Assembly: GCF_009711475.1 (NCBI RefSeq)
Contig: NZ_SMMD01000888.1
Span: 1 to 13,805 of the forward strand
Reading direction: 5' to 3'
Length of the DNA: 13,805 nt
Source: Fulvivirga aurantia
GTDB taxonomy: Bacteria; Bacteroidota; Bacteroidia; Cytophagales; Cyclobacteriaceae
In this document: positions 6,896 to 13,805 of the stretch, piece by piece
Layout of the letters: every line of letters begins with the position of its first letter
Numbering within the stretch: the first letter of the stretch is position 1
Translations under genes and position numbers: made by a program
Notes under the pieces: generated by a model
The model's input: only the letters and a program-made list of their open reading frames with translations
Database searches by the model: none
Told to the model about the DNA's origin: nothing

Positions 6896-7348
6896 ATGAA
6901 AAAATTAGGTTTATTAGTGCTATTAGTTGCTGGCACATTTCTAACTGGCCGAGCTCAGGAAGCTCCACAATTTAAAGTCATAACCGTAGTAGAATCAATA
7001 GTACCGGGTGGTCTGGGTAGATCGAGAATGATCGAAAACCAATCAGAAATTGATATCGATGAGTTTACTACCGAAAGAACAGATGGTAAGAAAAGTAAGC
7101 AGGGTGATGTAAAACGATCCGATGCTAAAGTAGACGAGTTCGCAGAATCTAAACTGCTTAACTTTTACAGTTTAACTGGTATCAATTTTCAGAATATTGC
7201 ATCAAATGATGCTTTGGTATCGAGCAAGCTAAACCAGATGGCAGAAGAAGGCTGGGAACTAACCTTTGTAACCAGTGCTGTGGAGAGTGATGGCGGCAAA
7301 GGAGATGGTAATGGTATTTACATTACTCGCTATATATTTAAAAAATAA
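6896..7348 (+). CDS. Small exported protein of unknown function with a GWEL motif
   Basis: The 150-residue protein begins with a clear signal peptide: MKK, a hydrophobic stretch over about residues 4-17, and a likely cleavage after GRA (residue 20) leaving Gln-Glu-Ala-Pro. No lipobox cysteine is present. The mature part contains VVESIVPGGLGRSRMIE (31-47), an acidic and basic linker (about 50-85), and a C-terminal section LNQMAEEGWEL (112-122) followed by YITRYIFKK at the end. The pattern of a helix ending in GWEL followed by a final aromatic strand resembles the DUF4177 type of small domain, a resemblance noted by eye. No catalytic residues or metal-binding cluster stand out. It is bounded by terminators on both sides, so it appears to be transcribed alone. 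Function unknown. Confidence 0.8.
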   Translation: MKKLGLLVLLVAGTFLTGRAQEAPQFKVITVVESIVPGGLGRSRMIENQSEIDIDEFTTERTDGKKSKQGDVKRSDAKVDEFAESKLLNFYSLTGINFQNIASNDALVSSKLNQMAEEGWELTFVTSAVESDGGKGDGNGIYITRYIFKK

Positions 7349-7366
7349 ATAACCACATTTCTATTT

Positions 7367-7403
7367 AAGGCCACAAGAATGATATTTTTTGTGGCCTTTC
7401 TCA
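7367..7403 (+). terminator. Intrinsic terminator after the exported-protein gene
   Basis: A perfect 10-bp stem is formed by AAGGCCACAA (7367-7376) and TTGTGGCCTT (7389-7398) with a 12-base loop, followed by a short, imperfect T-rich tail (TTTCTCATTT). It is 18 bp after the stop codon. Confidence 0.78.
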
Positions 7404-7464
7404 TTTAATCTTACGCATTACATACATTCTCTTCTTCTTTTCAAAAACTTTTAGTATTTTCATT

Positions 7465-7502
7465 AAGGCACATTAGTCAACCTATTTGACATGTGCTTTT
7501 TT
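7465..7502 (+). terminator. Terminator-like hairpin in the leader of the response-regulator gene
   Basis: AAGGCACAT (7465-7473) pairs with ATGTGCTTT (7491-7499) with one G-U pair. After a two-base TA bulge, GTCAA (7476-7480) pairs with TTGAC (7486-7490), closing a CCTAT loop. Six T residues follow the core stem (7497-7502). This has every feature of a rho-independent terminator on the + strand, yet it ends only 18 bases before the likely start codon at 7521. It may be an attenuator, the end of a short upstream transcript, or an operator dyad. Confidence 0.65.
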
Positions 7503-7520
7503 AGTCTTAGGCTTTTTGGT

Positions 7521-7964
7521 ATGAAAGAGGTAATTAAAATTCTACTTGCAGATGATGATGCAGATGACTGTATCTTCTTCAGAGAAGCCTTAGACGACCT
7601 GCCTTACGCTATAAGTCTTACTACCGTAAACAATGGCGTTGAGTTAATGAAGGTTTTGATGGTAGATCAAGACTACAATCCTAACGTTTTATTCCTTGAT
7701 CTCAACATGCCCATGAAAAATGGGATAGAGTGCTTGGCTGAAATTAAGGCCCACAGTGTTTTAAAACATATACCAGTCATCATTTGCTCTACATCTTACA
7801 ATAGCGAAGTGGTAACCGCGCTCTATGATATAGGAGCTGATTATTACATAAGAAAACCAGGTAGTTTTCATGAACTCAAACAATTTATCTCGAAAATCCT
7901 TAGTGCTATGGCAAATAAAAATTTAGGACAACCTTCTTTAAAAGAATTTGTTCTACAGCCGTGA
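7521..7964 (+). CDS. Single-domain response regulator, Rcp/CheY-like receiver
   Basis: The 147-residue protein is a stand-alone receiver domain with no DNA-binding output. Numbered from the ATG at 7521, it has the acidic pocket LLADDDADD (about 8-16) and the phospho-acceptor Asp60 in LFLDLNMPMKNG. The Ser/Thr switch lies in CSTSYN (about 89-94), and Lys112 is in YIRKPGS. The extended loop after the phospho-acceptor resembles Rcp1-type regulators that partner phytochrome-like kinases. An in-frame ATG at 7491 would add 10 residues, but it lies in the 3' arm of a terminator-like hairpin and its extra codons read through the T tract, so 7521 is preferred. The gene ends 13 bp before the kinase ATG. 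It is likely the phosphorylation partner of that kinase, which has no receiver of its own. Confidence 0.9.
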   Translation: MKEVIKILLADDDADDCIFFREALDDLPYAISLTTVNNGVELMKVLMVDQDYNPNVLFLDLNMPMKNGIECLAEIKAHSVLKHIPVIICSTSYNSEVVTALYDIGADYYIRKPGSFHELKQFISKILSAMANKNLGQPSLKEFVLQP

Positions 7965-7977
7965 CACACGATCTTCT

Positions 7978-10900
7978 ATGACAAAAACTAAGACCTACAC
8001 TTTTCTCTCTGGCGATGGTGAAATGGCAAAACTCACCCGTGAAAAAGATTGGAGCAAAACATCTTTAGGAACCCCTGATACCTGGCCCCAAAGTTTACGT
8101 ACTACACTCAATATTGTCTTAAACTCACGTTTTCCTAAGTTTTTGTGGTGGGGGCCTGAGCTTGTTTGTTTTTACAATGATGCCTACAGACCTAGTCTGG
8201 GCAAAGATGGCAAGCACCCGTCTATTTTAGGTATGCCTGCAAAAGAGGCCTGGCCTGAGATTTGGGATATAATCAAACCACTGATAGATCAGGTACTAGA
8301 GACAGGAAAGGCTACATGGAGTGAAGACCAACTCGTACCGATTTATAGAAATGGAAAGATAGAAGATGTTTACTGGACCTTCAGTTATTGTCCGGTAAAT
8401 AATGATGAAGGTATACCTGACGGTATTTTGGTGACATGTACTGAGACTACGGAAAAAGTACGTGCTCATGCTCGTCTCGAGGCCAGTAAAAATGAATTGG
8501 ATCAGACACTGCACTCAGCGGGTGTTGGTACATGGAGTCTTGATCTTGACACCAATGTGGTCACCAGCAATCAGCTAATCAAAGAGTGGTATGGTATCGA
8601 TAAAGATGAAATACATTTAGAAGAAATCCTGGAGTGTATCGACCCTAGAGATATCCCACATGTGCAAGAGGCAATTGAAGAGGCAATAAAACCAGAGTCG
8701 ACTGGTGAGCATGAGGTAAGGTACAGGTTACACAATAAAATTACAGGTCAGGTAAGAACTATCCATGCCAAAGGAAAACTGACATATCGAGAAGGTGAAA
8801 ATCCTAAATTAAGCGGTGTAGCTCTAGATATCACCAAAGAAACCAGCATAGTAGCCGAGTTGGAAGAAGGTCGAAAAGAACTGAATTTCACATTAAATGC
8901 AGCCCAAATTGCCACCTGGAACCTTAATCCAAAAACAAATCACTTTATAGGCAACGACCTGCTTAAAGAATGGTTTGGTATAGATCTTAACGATGAAATA
9001 CCTTTAGAAACTGCACTGGAGCGAATAGTCAAAAAAGACAGAGACCGTGTAGTAAACGAAATTCAAAAAACCTTAAGCCCAGGCTCCCCTGGAGATTATG
9101 AGATCGAATACTCTATAATAAATCCTGAGACTGAAGAAAAAAGAAGAGTAAAGGCCAAGGGTAAAGCAATCTTCGATGAAAATGACCAACCCATTCGCTT
9201 TAGTGGTATTCTGCAAGACATTACATCACAGTATTTAGCTAAAAAGCGTATAGAAGAAAGTGAAAGAAGATTTAGAACTGTGGCTGATAGTGCACCAGTA
9301 ATGATCTGGATGACTGACACCAACAAACAGACTAACTTTTTTAATAAAGCCTGGCTCAAATTTACCGGTAATAAACTTAAAGACGATCTCGGTTCGAGCT
9401 GGACTGACAGCATACACCCTAAAGATTATGAACGGTGTAATAAAATTTACGACAGAGCATTTGGAGAAAAAAAAGGCTTCTACATGGAGCATCGGCTCAG
9501 GAGGCATGATGATGAATACAGATGGGTTTTTATAAAAGGCGAGCCGCGATTTTCTACGGAAGGCCAGTTTGATGGCTACATAGGCGCCTGTATGGACATA
9601 CACGAGCGTGTAATCATACAAAAGAGAATCAAAGAAAATGAGCAGAAATTAAACCTGATTATCGAGGCCAGTGAACTAGGTGTTTGGGAGCACGACATAC
9701 CCAACCAAACAGCCATGTGCTCCGAAAAGTGTCTGGATATTCTCGGTCTTGATGAAAAAGAAGAAATTGAGTTTAAGAGGTTCTTTAAAAACTTCCACCC
9801 TAAAGATATTGACAAAAGTCAAAAGTCATACTCACGTTCTTTTGAAAATGGCTCTTTACACCTCGAAACGAGATTGCTTGTCGATGACAGAACCTTATGG
9901 ATAGAAGCTAAAGGTAATGTTTATTATGATATTGATGGCCGCCCTGCAAGACTCATCGGTACGGTAAGAGATATTACCAGAGAGCGATTTTTTCAACAAC
10001 AATTACAGGAGAGGGAGCAAAAATTTAGGCTCTTGGCCGACAGTATGCCGCAACAGGTCTGGACGGCCGAGCCAGATGGAAATATTACTTACTTCAATCA
10101 GTCGGTATATGACTATTCTGGTCTATCTAAAGATCAGTTATTCAATGGAGGTTGGATACAAATTGTACACCCCGAAGATCGCAAAGAGAATATTAGAGAG
10201 TGGACAAAATCTATTGCCACTGGAAACGATTTTCTATTTGAACATCGCTTTCGGAAGCATGATGGAGAATATCGCTGGCAGTTGAGTCGTGCCATACCTC
10301 AAAGAGACACCCATGGCAACATTAAAATGTGGGTTGGTACCAGTACCGACATTCAAGATCAGAAGACATTTACACAGAAGCTTGAGAAACAAGTGGCAGA
10401 GCGCACCAAAGAGCTACGCCAAAAGAATATTGATCTTGAAAACATGAACACGGAGCTGCAGTCGTTTGCCTATATATCCAGTCACGATTTGCAGGAGCCT
10501 CTCAGGAAAATCCAGACTTTCTCCAGCCAGATAATGGAAAAAGAAATCGATAACCTGACAGATAGAGGCAAAGACAGGTTTGACAGAATGCAGCGCGCTG
10601 CACGAAGAATGCAAACGCTGATTGAAGATTTACTGGCTTATTCACGTACCAACATTACCGACAGAAAATTTGAGCAGGTAAAATTACAAGAGATTGTAGA
10701 TGAAGTGAAAGAAGACCTCAAAGAGGAGCTTGAGGTAAAAAATGCAAAGGTAGAAGTATCCGTAGATCAAAACGTAAATATCATAACATTTCAGTTTAAG
10801 CAGCTGCTCTATAATCTCATAAGTAATTCATTAAAATTTGCTCGTGACGGAGTCGATCCTGTAATAAGTATAAAAGCAGAAGAGGCCCTTGGCTCTGAGC

Positions 10901-11166
10901 TCGCTCACGAAGATCTCAAAGACCAGGAGATGTATTGTCACATTGCTATCTCAGATAATGGAATCGGCTTTGAAGATCAATATAAAGATCGGATTTTTCA
11001 GGTTTTTCAGCGATTGCACGGTCGCACCAAATACTCTGGTACGGGTATAGGCCTGGCTATAGTTAAGAAAATAGTTGACAACCACGAAGGCTTTATTTCT
11101 GCTGCTGGCAAGTCGGGTGAAGGGGCTACGTTCGATATTTTTATTCCCAGCCAAAGCAATTCTTAA
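7978..11166 (+). CDS. Cytoplasmic multi-PAS sensor histidine kinase
   Basis: The protein is about 1062 residues with no membrane segment. Numbering from the ATG at 7978, an N-terminal PAS-like sensor (about 5-165, with WPQSLRTTL and FLWWGPELVCFYNDAYR) precedes five further PAS domains, roughly 168-288, 295-420, 428-545, 552-672 and 678-797. Each ends in a DIT/DIH/DIQ-type motif and a linking helix. A coiled-coil (about 798-830) leads to the HisKA helix with His836 in SSHDLQEPLRK. The ATPase domain follows, with N-box Asn950, G1 box Asp993-Asn-Gly-Ile-Gly and G2 box GTGIGL (about 1021-1026). The dimerisation region resembles phytochrome-type kinases. There is no chromophore cysteine of the LOV kind and no receiver. 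An upstream TTG (7948) overlapping the response-regulator gene is less likely. The signal sensed is unknown; the neighbouring receiver is the probable phosphate acceptor. Confidence 0.93.
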   Translation: MTKTKTYTFLSGDGEMAKLTREKDWSKTSLGTPDTWPQSLRTTLNIVLNSRFPKFLWWGPELVCFYNDAYRPSLGKDGKHPSILGMPAKEAWPEIWDIIKPLIDQVLETGKATWSEDQLVPIYRNGKIEDVYWTFSYCPVNNDEGIPDGILVTCTETTEKVRAHARLEASKNELDQTLHSAGVGTWSLDLDTNVVTSNQLIKEWYGIDKDEIHLEEILECIDPRDIPHVQEAIEEAIKPESTGEHEVRYRLHNKITGQVRTIHAKGKLTYREGENPKLSGVALDITKETSIVAELEEGRKELNFTLNAAQIATWNLNPKTNHFIGNDLLKEWFGIDLNDEIPLETALERIVKKDRDRVVNEIQKTLSPGSPGDYEIEYSIINPETEEKRRVKAKGKAIFDENDQPIRFSGILQDITSQYLAKKRIEESERRFRTVADSAPVMIWMTDTNKQTNFFNKAWLKFTGNKLKDDLGSSWTDSIHPKDYERCNKIYDRAFGEKKGFYMEHRLRRHDDEYRWVFIKGEPRFSTEGQFDGYIGACMDIHERVIIQKRIKENEQKLNLIIEASELGVWEHDIPNQTAMCSEKCLDILGLDEKEEIEFKRFFKNFHPKDIDKSQKSYSRSFENGSLHLETRLLVDDRTLWIEAKGNVYYDIDGRPARLIGTVRDITRERFFQQQLQEREQKFRLLADSMPQQVWTAEPDGNITYFNQSVYDYSGLSKDQLFNGGWIQIVHPEDRKENIREWTKSIATGNDFLFEHRFRKHDGEYRWQLSRAIPQRDTHGNIKMWVGTSTDIQDQKTFTQKLEKQVAERTKELRQKNIDLENMNTELQSFAYISSHDLQEPLRKIQTFSSQIMEKEIDNLTDRGKDRFDRMQRAARRMQTLIEDLLAYSRTNITDRKFEQVKLQEIVDEVKEDLKEELEVKNAKVEVSVDQNVNIITFQFKQLLYNLISNSLKFARDGVDPVISIKAEEALGSELAHEDLKDQEMYCHIAISDNGIGFEDQYKDRIFQVFQRLHGRTKYSGTGIGLAIVKKIVDNHEGFISAAGKSGEGATFDIFIPSQSNS

Positions 11167-11171
11167 AACCA

Positions 11172-11190
11172 AACCAATTTTTTGGTAACC
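11172..11190 (+). terminator. Weak hairpin after the kinase gene
   Basis: ACCAA (11173-11177) pairs with TTGGT (11182-11186) around a TTTT loop, just after the kinase stop codon. There is no T tract downstream on the + strand, so this is at best a weak terminator. I found no better candidate between the kinase and ppa. Confidence 0.25.
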
Positions 11191-11277
11191 ATATCAGGTA
11201 TAGTCTGTTATCCTCTACCAACGATTAACTAAAAAGCTCATAAGGCTTTAAACAACAGATTAAACCTAAGAACAACC

Positions 11278-11823
11278 ATGGCATTTGATAAAAGTAATCC
11301 CTGGCATCGCGTACCTATCGGAGAAAAATCGCCCGATGTCATCAATGGGATCATAGAAATACCTAAAAATACGAGAGCAAAATATGAGCTTGACAAAGAT
11401 ACGGGCCTGCTCCTGATGGATCGTGTTATCTATTCTTCGATGTATTACCCAGCCAACTACGGTTTTATACCCCAGACTTATTGTGATGATGGCGACCCGC
11501 TAGATGTTTTGGTACTATCTCAAATTACTATTGTGCCTATGTGTATTGTTTCTGCCAAAGTGATTGGTGCCATGCGCATGTTTGACGGTGGCGAGATGGA
11601 TGATAAGATAATCGCTGTAGCGGAAAACGATATGAGCGTAAATCACATGAATGATATTTCTGAATTGCCAGAGCACTTTTTTAAGGAGCTCAAAAACTTC
11701 TTTGAAGACTATAAGAAGTTAGAAAACAAGTCTGTAGAAGTAGAAGAATTTCAGAACGTGGATGTGGCCAAAGAGATCATTCAACAAAGTATAAAAGATT
11801 ACCAAAAACTGATCAGCGAATAA
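11278..11823 (+). CDS. ppa: Inorganic pyrophosphatase, family I
   Basis: The enzyme hydrolyses pyrophosphate to two phosphates in the cytoplasm and so drives biosynthetic reactions forward; it needs Mg2+. The 181-residue length is typical of bacterial family I enzymes. The signature DGDPLDV has its aspartates at 71, 73 and 76. Other active-site groups are visible: Lys30 in [12 protein letters not shown], Tyr61-Gly62 in YPANYGFIP, Asp103 and Asp108 with Lys110 in the [10 protein letters not shown] segment, and Tyr145-Lys146-Lys147 in FEDYKKLE. The ATG start is supported by the conserved N-terminus. The gene follows the kinase after 111 bp, in which I found no clear promoter. The next gene starts one base after its stop codon. 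Confidence 0.97.
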   Translation: MAFDKSNPWHRVPIGEKSPDVINGIIEIPKNTRAKYELDKDTGLLLMDRVIYSSMYYPANYGFIPQTYCDDGDPLDVLVLSQITIVPMCIVSAKVIGAMRMFDGGEMDDKIIAVAENDMSVNHMNDISELPEHFFKELKNFFEDYKKLENKSVEVEEFQNVDVAKEIIQQSIKDYQKLISE

Positions 11824-11824
11824 T

Positions 11825-12328
11825 ATGCACGACCGCTCAAGAAAATACGAAATCGAATCAATTTTAAGATTAGCTGAGGCACTTAAAGGTGATGAGGTTT
11901 CTTACCAATGGCTCAAAGAAAATAATTTTAAAGAACTGGCTGCGCTTTCTGATGTGATACTTCACGACAGCAAAAGCGCAAAGGAGTGGCTTCAGCAATA
12001 CAATTTCAAAGCACTTTCAGCTTTGCTGAGTGCCCTAAACAATGACAAGTTAGCTTTCAGGTACTTATTGTACAGTGATTTTAAAGAATGGGCGGCTGTT
12101 TACAGATGCATCTACAAAGACAATGAGGCTCTTGAGTGGCTAGCCAGATACAACTATAGTCATTATGGCTACCTCGCCCATGTATTGCACACCTTGCAGG
12201 AAAGCAACCAGAAAGGCACTTACTTTTATAAACTAAGTAACAGCGATAACGATATGATTAATTTGACCTTCCCCTCAATCAGTGAGGACGGCCACGTTAG
12301 TAGCCAGCGTATGTCGGCTTCAGGATAA
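11825..12328 (+). CDS. Small helical tandem-repeat protein of unknown function
   Basis: I do not recognise a named family. The 167-residue protein is built from four repeats of 25-26 residues (about 25-50, 51-75, 76-100, 101-125), preceded by a half-repeat (about 9-24). Each unit reads roughly as Ala-x-x-Trp/Tyr-Leu, then Phe/Tyr-Lys, then a second Ala/Leu-rich helix ending in a charged turn. This suggests an alpha-solenoid of helix pairs that binds another protein. There is no signal peptide or membrane segment. The tail (about 126-167) is polar and probably disordered. The ATG is one base after the ppa stop codon, so the two genes are almost certainly co-transcribed and translationally coupled. 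The gene converges on the NamZ-type gene with 2 bp between stops. Base composition is like its neighbours. Confidence 0.82.
   Translation: MHDRSRKYEIESILRLAEALKGDEVSYQWLKENNFKELAALSDVILHDSKSAKEWLQQYNFKALSALLSALNNDKLAFRYLLYSDFKEWAAVYRCIYKDNEALEWLARYNYSHYGYLAHVLHTLQESNQKGTYFYKLSNSDNDMINLTFPSISEDGHVSSQRMSASG
11897..12199 (+). repeat. Four in-frame 75-78-bp repeats encoding the 25-26-residue unit
   Basis: The units run approximately 11897-11974, 11975-12049, 12050-12124 and 12125-12199. Equivalent aromatic positions are Trp29, Trp55, Tyr80 and Trp105 for the first site and Phe35, Phe61, Phe86 and Tyr111 for the second, a spacing of 26, 25 and 25 residues. The repeats are diverged at DNA level, so they are old rather than a recent slippage product. 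Confidence 0.75.
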
Positions 12329-12330
12329 TG

Positions 12331-13500
12331 CTAAAAATCGGGATAGAGTAAGTAGTTGTTTCTCATTAACTTATAGCGATTGAGCTCTGCCTGCCATGAG
12401 GCTTCAATTTCACTTTTGATTTTACCCTCAACTATTTGTTGCTGCAACGTGGCGTTCCCAGCAAGTTTATTAAAAAAAGCATTAAAGAACGGTTCCTTGC
12501 CGTTATACAAGTTGTAGTAGTCAATCAAATACTGGATGTCGAAAGCTCTGGTAGCATTCTGCTCTTCAAATAGATGTCCATAGCAAGTCTCCCCTTCATG
12601 TTTTGGGTATTTAGACATGCCCTCAATGCTTTTTGGTGTAAATTGATGGGGCATGCCCTCAAAATCAGGATGCCCTATTTGTTGAAAAGGAGCATAAGTG
12701 CCTCTTCCCACACTTATAACAGTACCTTCAAACAAACATAACGATGGATATATTTTAATAGATAGATCGTTAGGCAAATTAGGAGATGGTTTTACAGGTA
12801 AAGAATATGACATCTTATGGTTGTAATTCTCACACTTAACAATTTCAATATCAGCTTTAGCTCCGTTTTCTAACCACCCTTCTTCATTTATCATTTGCGC
12901 AAGCTCTCCTACAGTAAGTCCGTGTACGATCGGTATTGGATGCATGCCAACGAATGAAGAGAACTCTTCCTCAAGTACAGGCCCACCAACATACATTCCA
13001 TTTGGGTTGGGTCGATCAAGTATCAAAACCTTTTTTTTATTCTCTGCCGCAGCCTCCATCACATAATGCATGGTGCTTATGTAAGTGTAAAATCTGGCTC
13101 CAACATCCTGAATATCAAAAATGACAACATCAATATCGGCAAGCTGGTCGGCACTAGGCTTCTTGTTTTTACCATACAGAGAAATTATAGGCAATTGCGT
13201 ACGAGTATCAATCCCATCTTTCACCACTTCTCCGGCATCTGCTTGCCCTCTAAAACCATGTTCCGGTGCAAATACCTTTTTAATATCAACCCCAAGCGCC
13301 TTTAGTGTATCGACCAGATGGGTATTTCCAACTATGGAAGTTTGATTTACAACCAACCCGGCACTTTGAGACTCTAGTAAAGGAATATATTGATCGAACC
13401 TTTCTGCTCCCACTTTGATAGGAGCCTGAGGATCTCCAGGTTGCGCTTTGCAAGAAAATATGATGAAAGAAAATGATAGAAATAATATAAGTCTGTTCAA
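12331..13500 (-). CDS. NamZ-type exo-beta-N-acetylmuramidase (DUF1343), probable lipoprotein
   Basis: The 389-residue protein matches the DUF1343 family, members of which (NamZ, GH171) remove terminal N-acetylmuramic acid from peptidoglycan fragments. Characteristic segments are VFAPEHGFRG with Glu80, VFDIQDVGARFYTY (about 127-140), LDRPNPNG (161-168) and IPIVHGLTVGELA with His193. The Glu and His correspond to the residues proposed as catalytic in the family, as I recall. The N-terminus has a hydrophobic signal ending in Ile-Phe-Ser-Cys17, a plausible lipobox, which would place it in the periplasm or on a membrane surface. The start is TTG (13498-13500), because a stop codon lies two codons upstream and no ATG is available before the conserved domain. 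It probably acts in cell-wall turnover and muropeptide recycling. No sugar-kinase or transporter partner is visible alongside. Confidence 0.92.
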   Translation of the reverse strand: MNRLILFLSFSFIIFSCKAQPGDPQAPIKVGAERFDQYIPLLESQSAGLVVNQTSIVGNTHLVDTLKALGVDIKKVFAPEHGFRGQADAGEVVKDGIDTRTQLPIISLYGKNKKPSADQLADIDVVIFDIQDVGARFYTYISTMHYVMEAAAENKKKVLILDRPNPNGMYVGGPVLEEEFSSFVGMHPIPIVHGLTVGELAQMINEEGWLENGAKADIEIVKCENYNHKMSYSLPVKPSPNLPNDLSIKIYPSLCLFEGTVISVGRGTYAPFQQIGHPDFEGMPHQFTPKSIEGMSKYPKHEGETCYGHLFEEQNATRAFDIQYLIDYYNLYNGKEPFFNAFFNKLAGNATLQQQIVEGKIKSEIEASWQAELNRYKLMRNNYLLYPDF

Positions 13501-13547
13501 AGCTTAATTAGTTAATTTGCGCTGTATTGTCCAAAAATAGATAATTC
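13501..13547. promoter_or_regulatory. 47-bp divergent promoter region with a -7 box for the NamZ-type gene
   Basis: On the minus strand TATTTTTG (13539 down to 13532) exactly fits TAnnTTTG. It would start transcription near 13525, about 25 bases before the TTG start. No good -33 element is visible at the expected distance. On the + strand only an imperfect TTAATTTG (13512-13519) is available for the permease gene. The two promoters must overlap in this very short space. Confidence 0.45.
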
Positions 13548-13805
13548 TTGAACCTTAGTTATTTTATATCGAAAAGAATAACCGATGAGCAGCAGGGGAG
13601 CTTTTCCGCTACTATCCATAAAATTGCTATTGCCAGTATCGGTATAGGCCTGGCTGTAATGATTGTTTCTTTTCTCATACTCAAAGGTTTTCAGGATACT
13701 GTAAAAAACAAGATCTATAGCTTTAGCTCTCACTTACAAGTAACTAAATATACAATGGGCAATTCTTTTGAGGAGTCACCCATCACCACAGACAACGCAC
13801 TTTAT
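13548..13805 (+). CDS. LolE/FtsX-type ABC transporter permease, N-terminal part, cut by the window edge
   Basis: Eighty-six codons are present and the frame is open to the window end. The start NLSYFISKRIT, then a short polar stretch and FSATIHKIAIASIGIGLAVMIV with the first membrane helix at about residues 27-49, followed by LKGFQDTVKNKIYSF and HLQVTKY, is characteristic of the lipoprotein-release (LolC/E) type of FtsX-fold permease. In this family the first helix is followed by a large periplasmic domain, whose beginning is visible here. The start is TTG (13548-13550), because an in-frame stop ends 3 bases upstream and the next ATG lies inside the membrane helix. It would work with an ATPase encoded elsewhere, exporting lipoproteins or small molecules; which of these cannot be told from the fragment. 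Confidence 0.85.
   Translation, partial: MNLSYFISKRITDEQQGSFSATIHKIAIASIGIGLAVMIVSFLILKGFQDTVKNKIYSFSSHLQVTKYTMGNSFEESPITTDNALY

Noticed and set aside
7491..7520. Upstream ATG that would extend the response regulator by 10 residues
   Set aside because: The ATG forms the 3' arm of a terminator-like hairpin and the next codons are its T tract; receiver domains normally begin just before the first strand, as the ATG at 7521 gives.
7948..7977. TTG start for the histidine kinase overlapping the response-regulator gene by 17 bp
   Set aside because: The ATG at 7978 is better, and the added residues do not resemble a domain; the conserved N-terminal sensor starts after 7978.
9235..9621. 128-codon open frame on the minus strand inside the kinase gene
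   Set aside because: It lies wholly opposite a well-supported PAS-kinase coding region, and its translation shows no domain or motif.
11233..11249. AAAGC/GCTTT hairpin 30 bp before ppa
   Set aside because: Only five weak pairs and no T tract; not distinguishable from chance in AT-rich sequence.
13512..13733. 73-codon minus-strand open frame beside the NamZ-type gene
   Set aside because: It is antisense to the LolE-type permease N-terminus, which has a clear family sequence in the + frame.
1..13805. Mobile elements, CRISPR arrays, tRNA or rRNA genes, attachment sites
   Set aside because: I looked for transposase or integrase motifs, regularly spaced direct repeats, and cloverleaf or conserved rRNA segments and saw none; composition is even across the window.

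Overview
The window looks like a chromosomal segment from a low-GC member of the Bacteroidota, probably a Cytophagales-type marine or environmental bacterium; the genus cannot be fixed from the sequence. The evidence is the protein families present (TlpA thioredoxins, a DUF1343/NamZ lipoprotein, an Rcp-type receiver with a soluble multi-PAS kinase), A/T-rich start regions that mostly lack Shine-Dalgarno sequences, and exact copies of the Bacteroidota -7 promoter box TAnnTTTG. Nothing suggests a phage, plasmid, insertion sequence, CRISPR array or RNA gene.

Layout. At the left edge is the 3' part of a TlpA-like thioredoxin gene, followed closely by a small VOC (glyoxalase-fold) gene, both on +. 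They converge on a minus-strand block: a four-gene arginine operon, transcribed argB, argD, argC, argJ, then a PAPS-type sulfotransferase gene that seems to have its own promoter. A 300-bp divergent region separates argB from trxA (+). Next come a terminator, a single-gene unit for a small exported protein of unknown function, and a second terminator. A third terminator-like hairpin lies directly in front of a two-component pair: a single-domain response regulator and a cytoplasmic histidine kinase with six PAS-like domains. Then come family I inorganic pyrophosphatase and, one base later, a small protein made of 25-26-residue tandem repeats. These converge on a minus-strand NamZ-type lipoprotein gene. 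Only 47 bp beyond its start, the N-terminus of a LolE/FtsX-type ABC permease begins on + and runs off the right edge.

Function. ArgB, ArgC and ArgD convert an N-acylated glutamate to N-acyl-ornithine, and ArgJ releases ornithine while returning the acetyl group to glutamate, so this cluster encodes a cyclic acetyl route up to ornithine. Carbamoylation and the later steps must be encoded elsewhere. The rest is mostly housekeeping (redox, pyrophosphate removal, cell-wall turnover, lipoprotein or envelope export) plus one signalling pair.

Most of the window is ordinary. The points that deserve a second look are the intrinsic-terminator-like hairpin in front of the response regulator, the repeat protein coupled to pyrophosphatase, the strong Shine-Dalgarno sequence before argC, and TTG starts on three genes. 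I did not find a convincing new multi-gene system.
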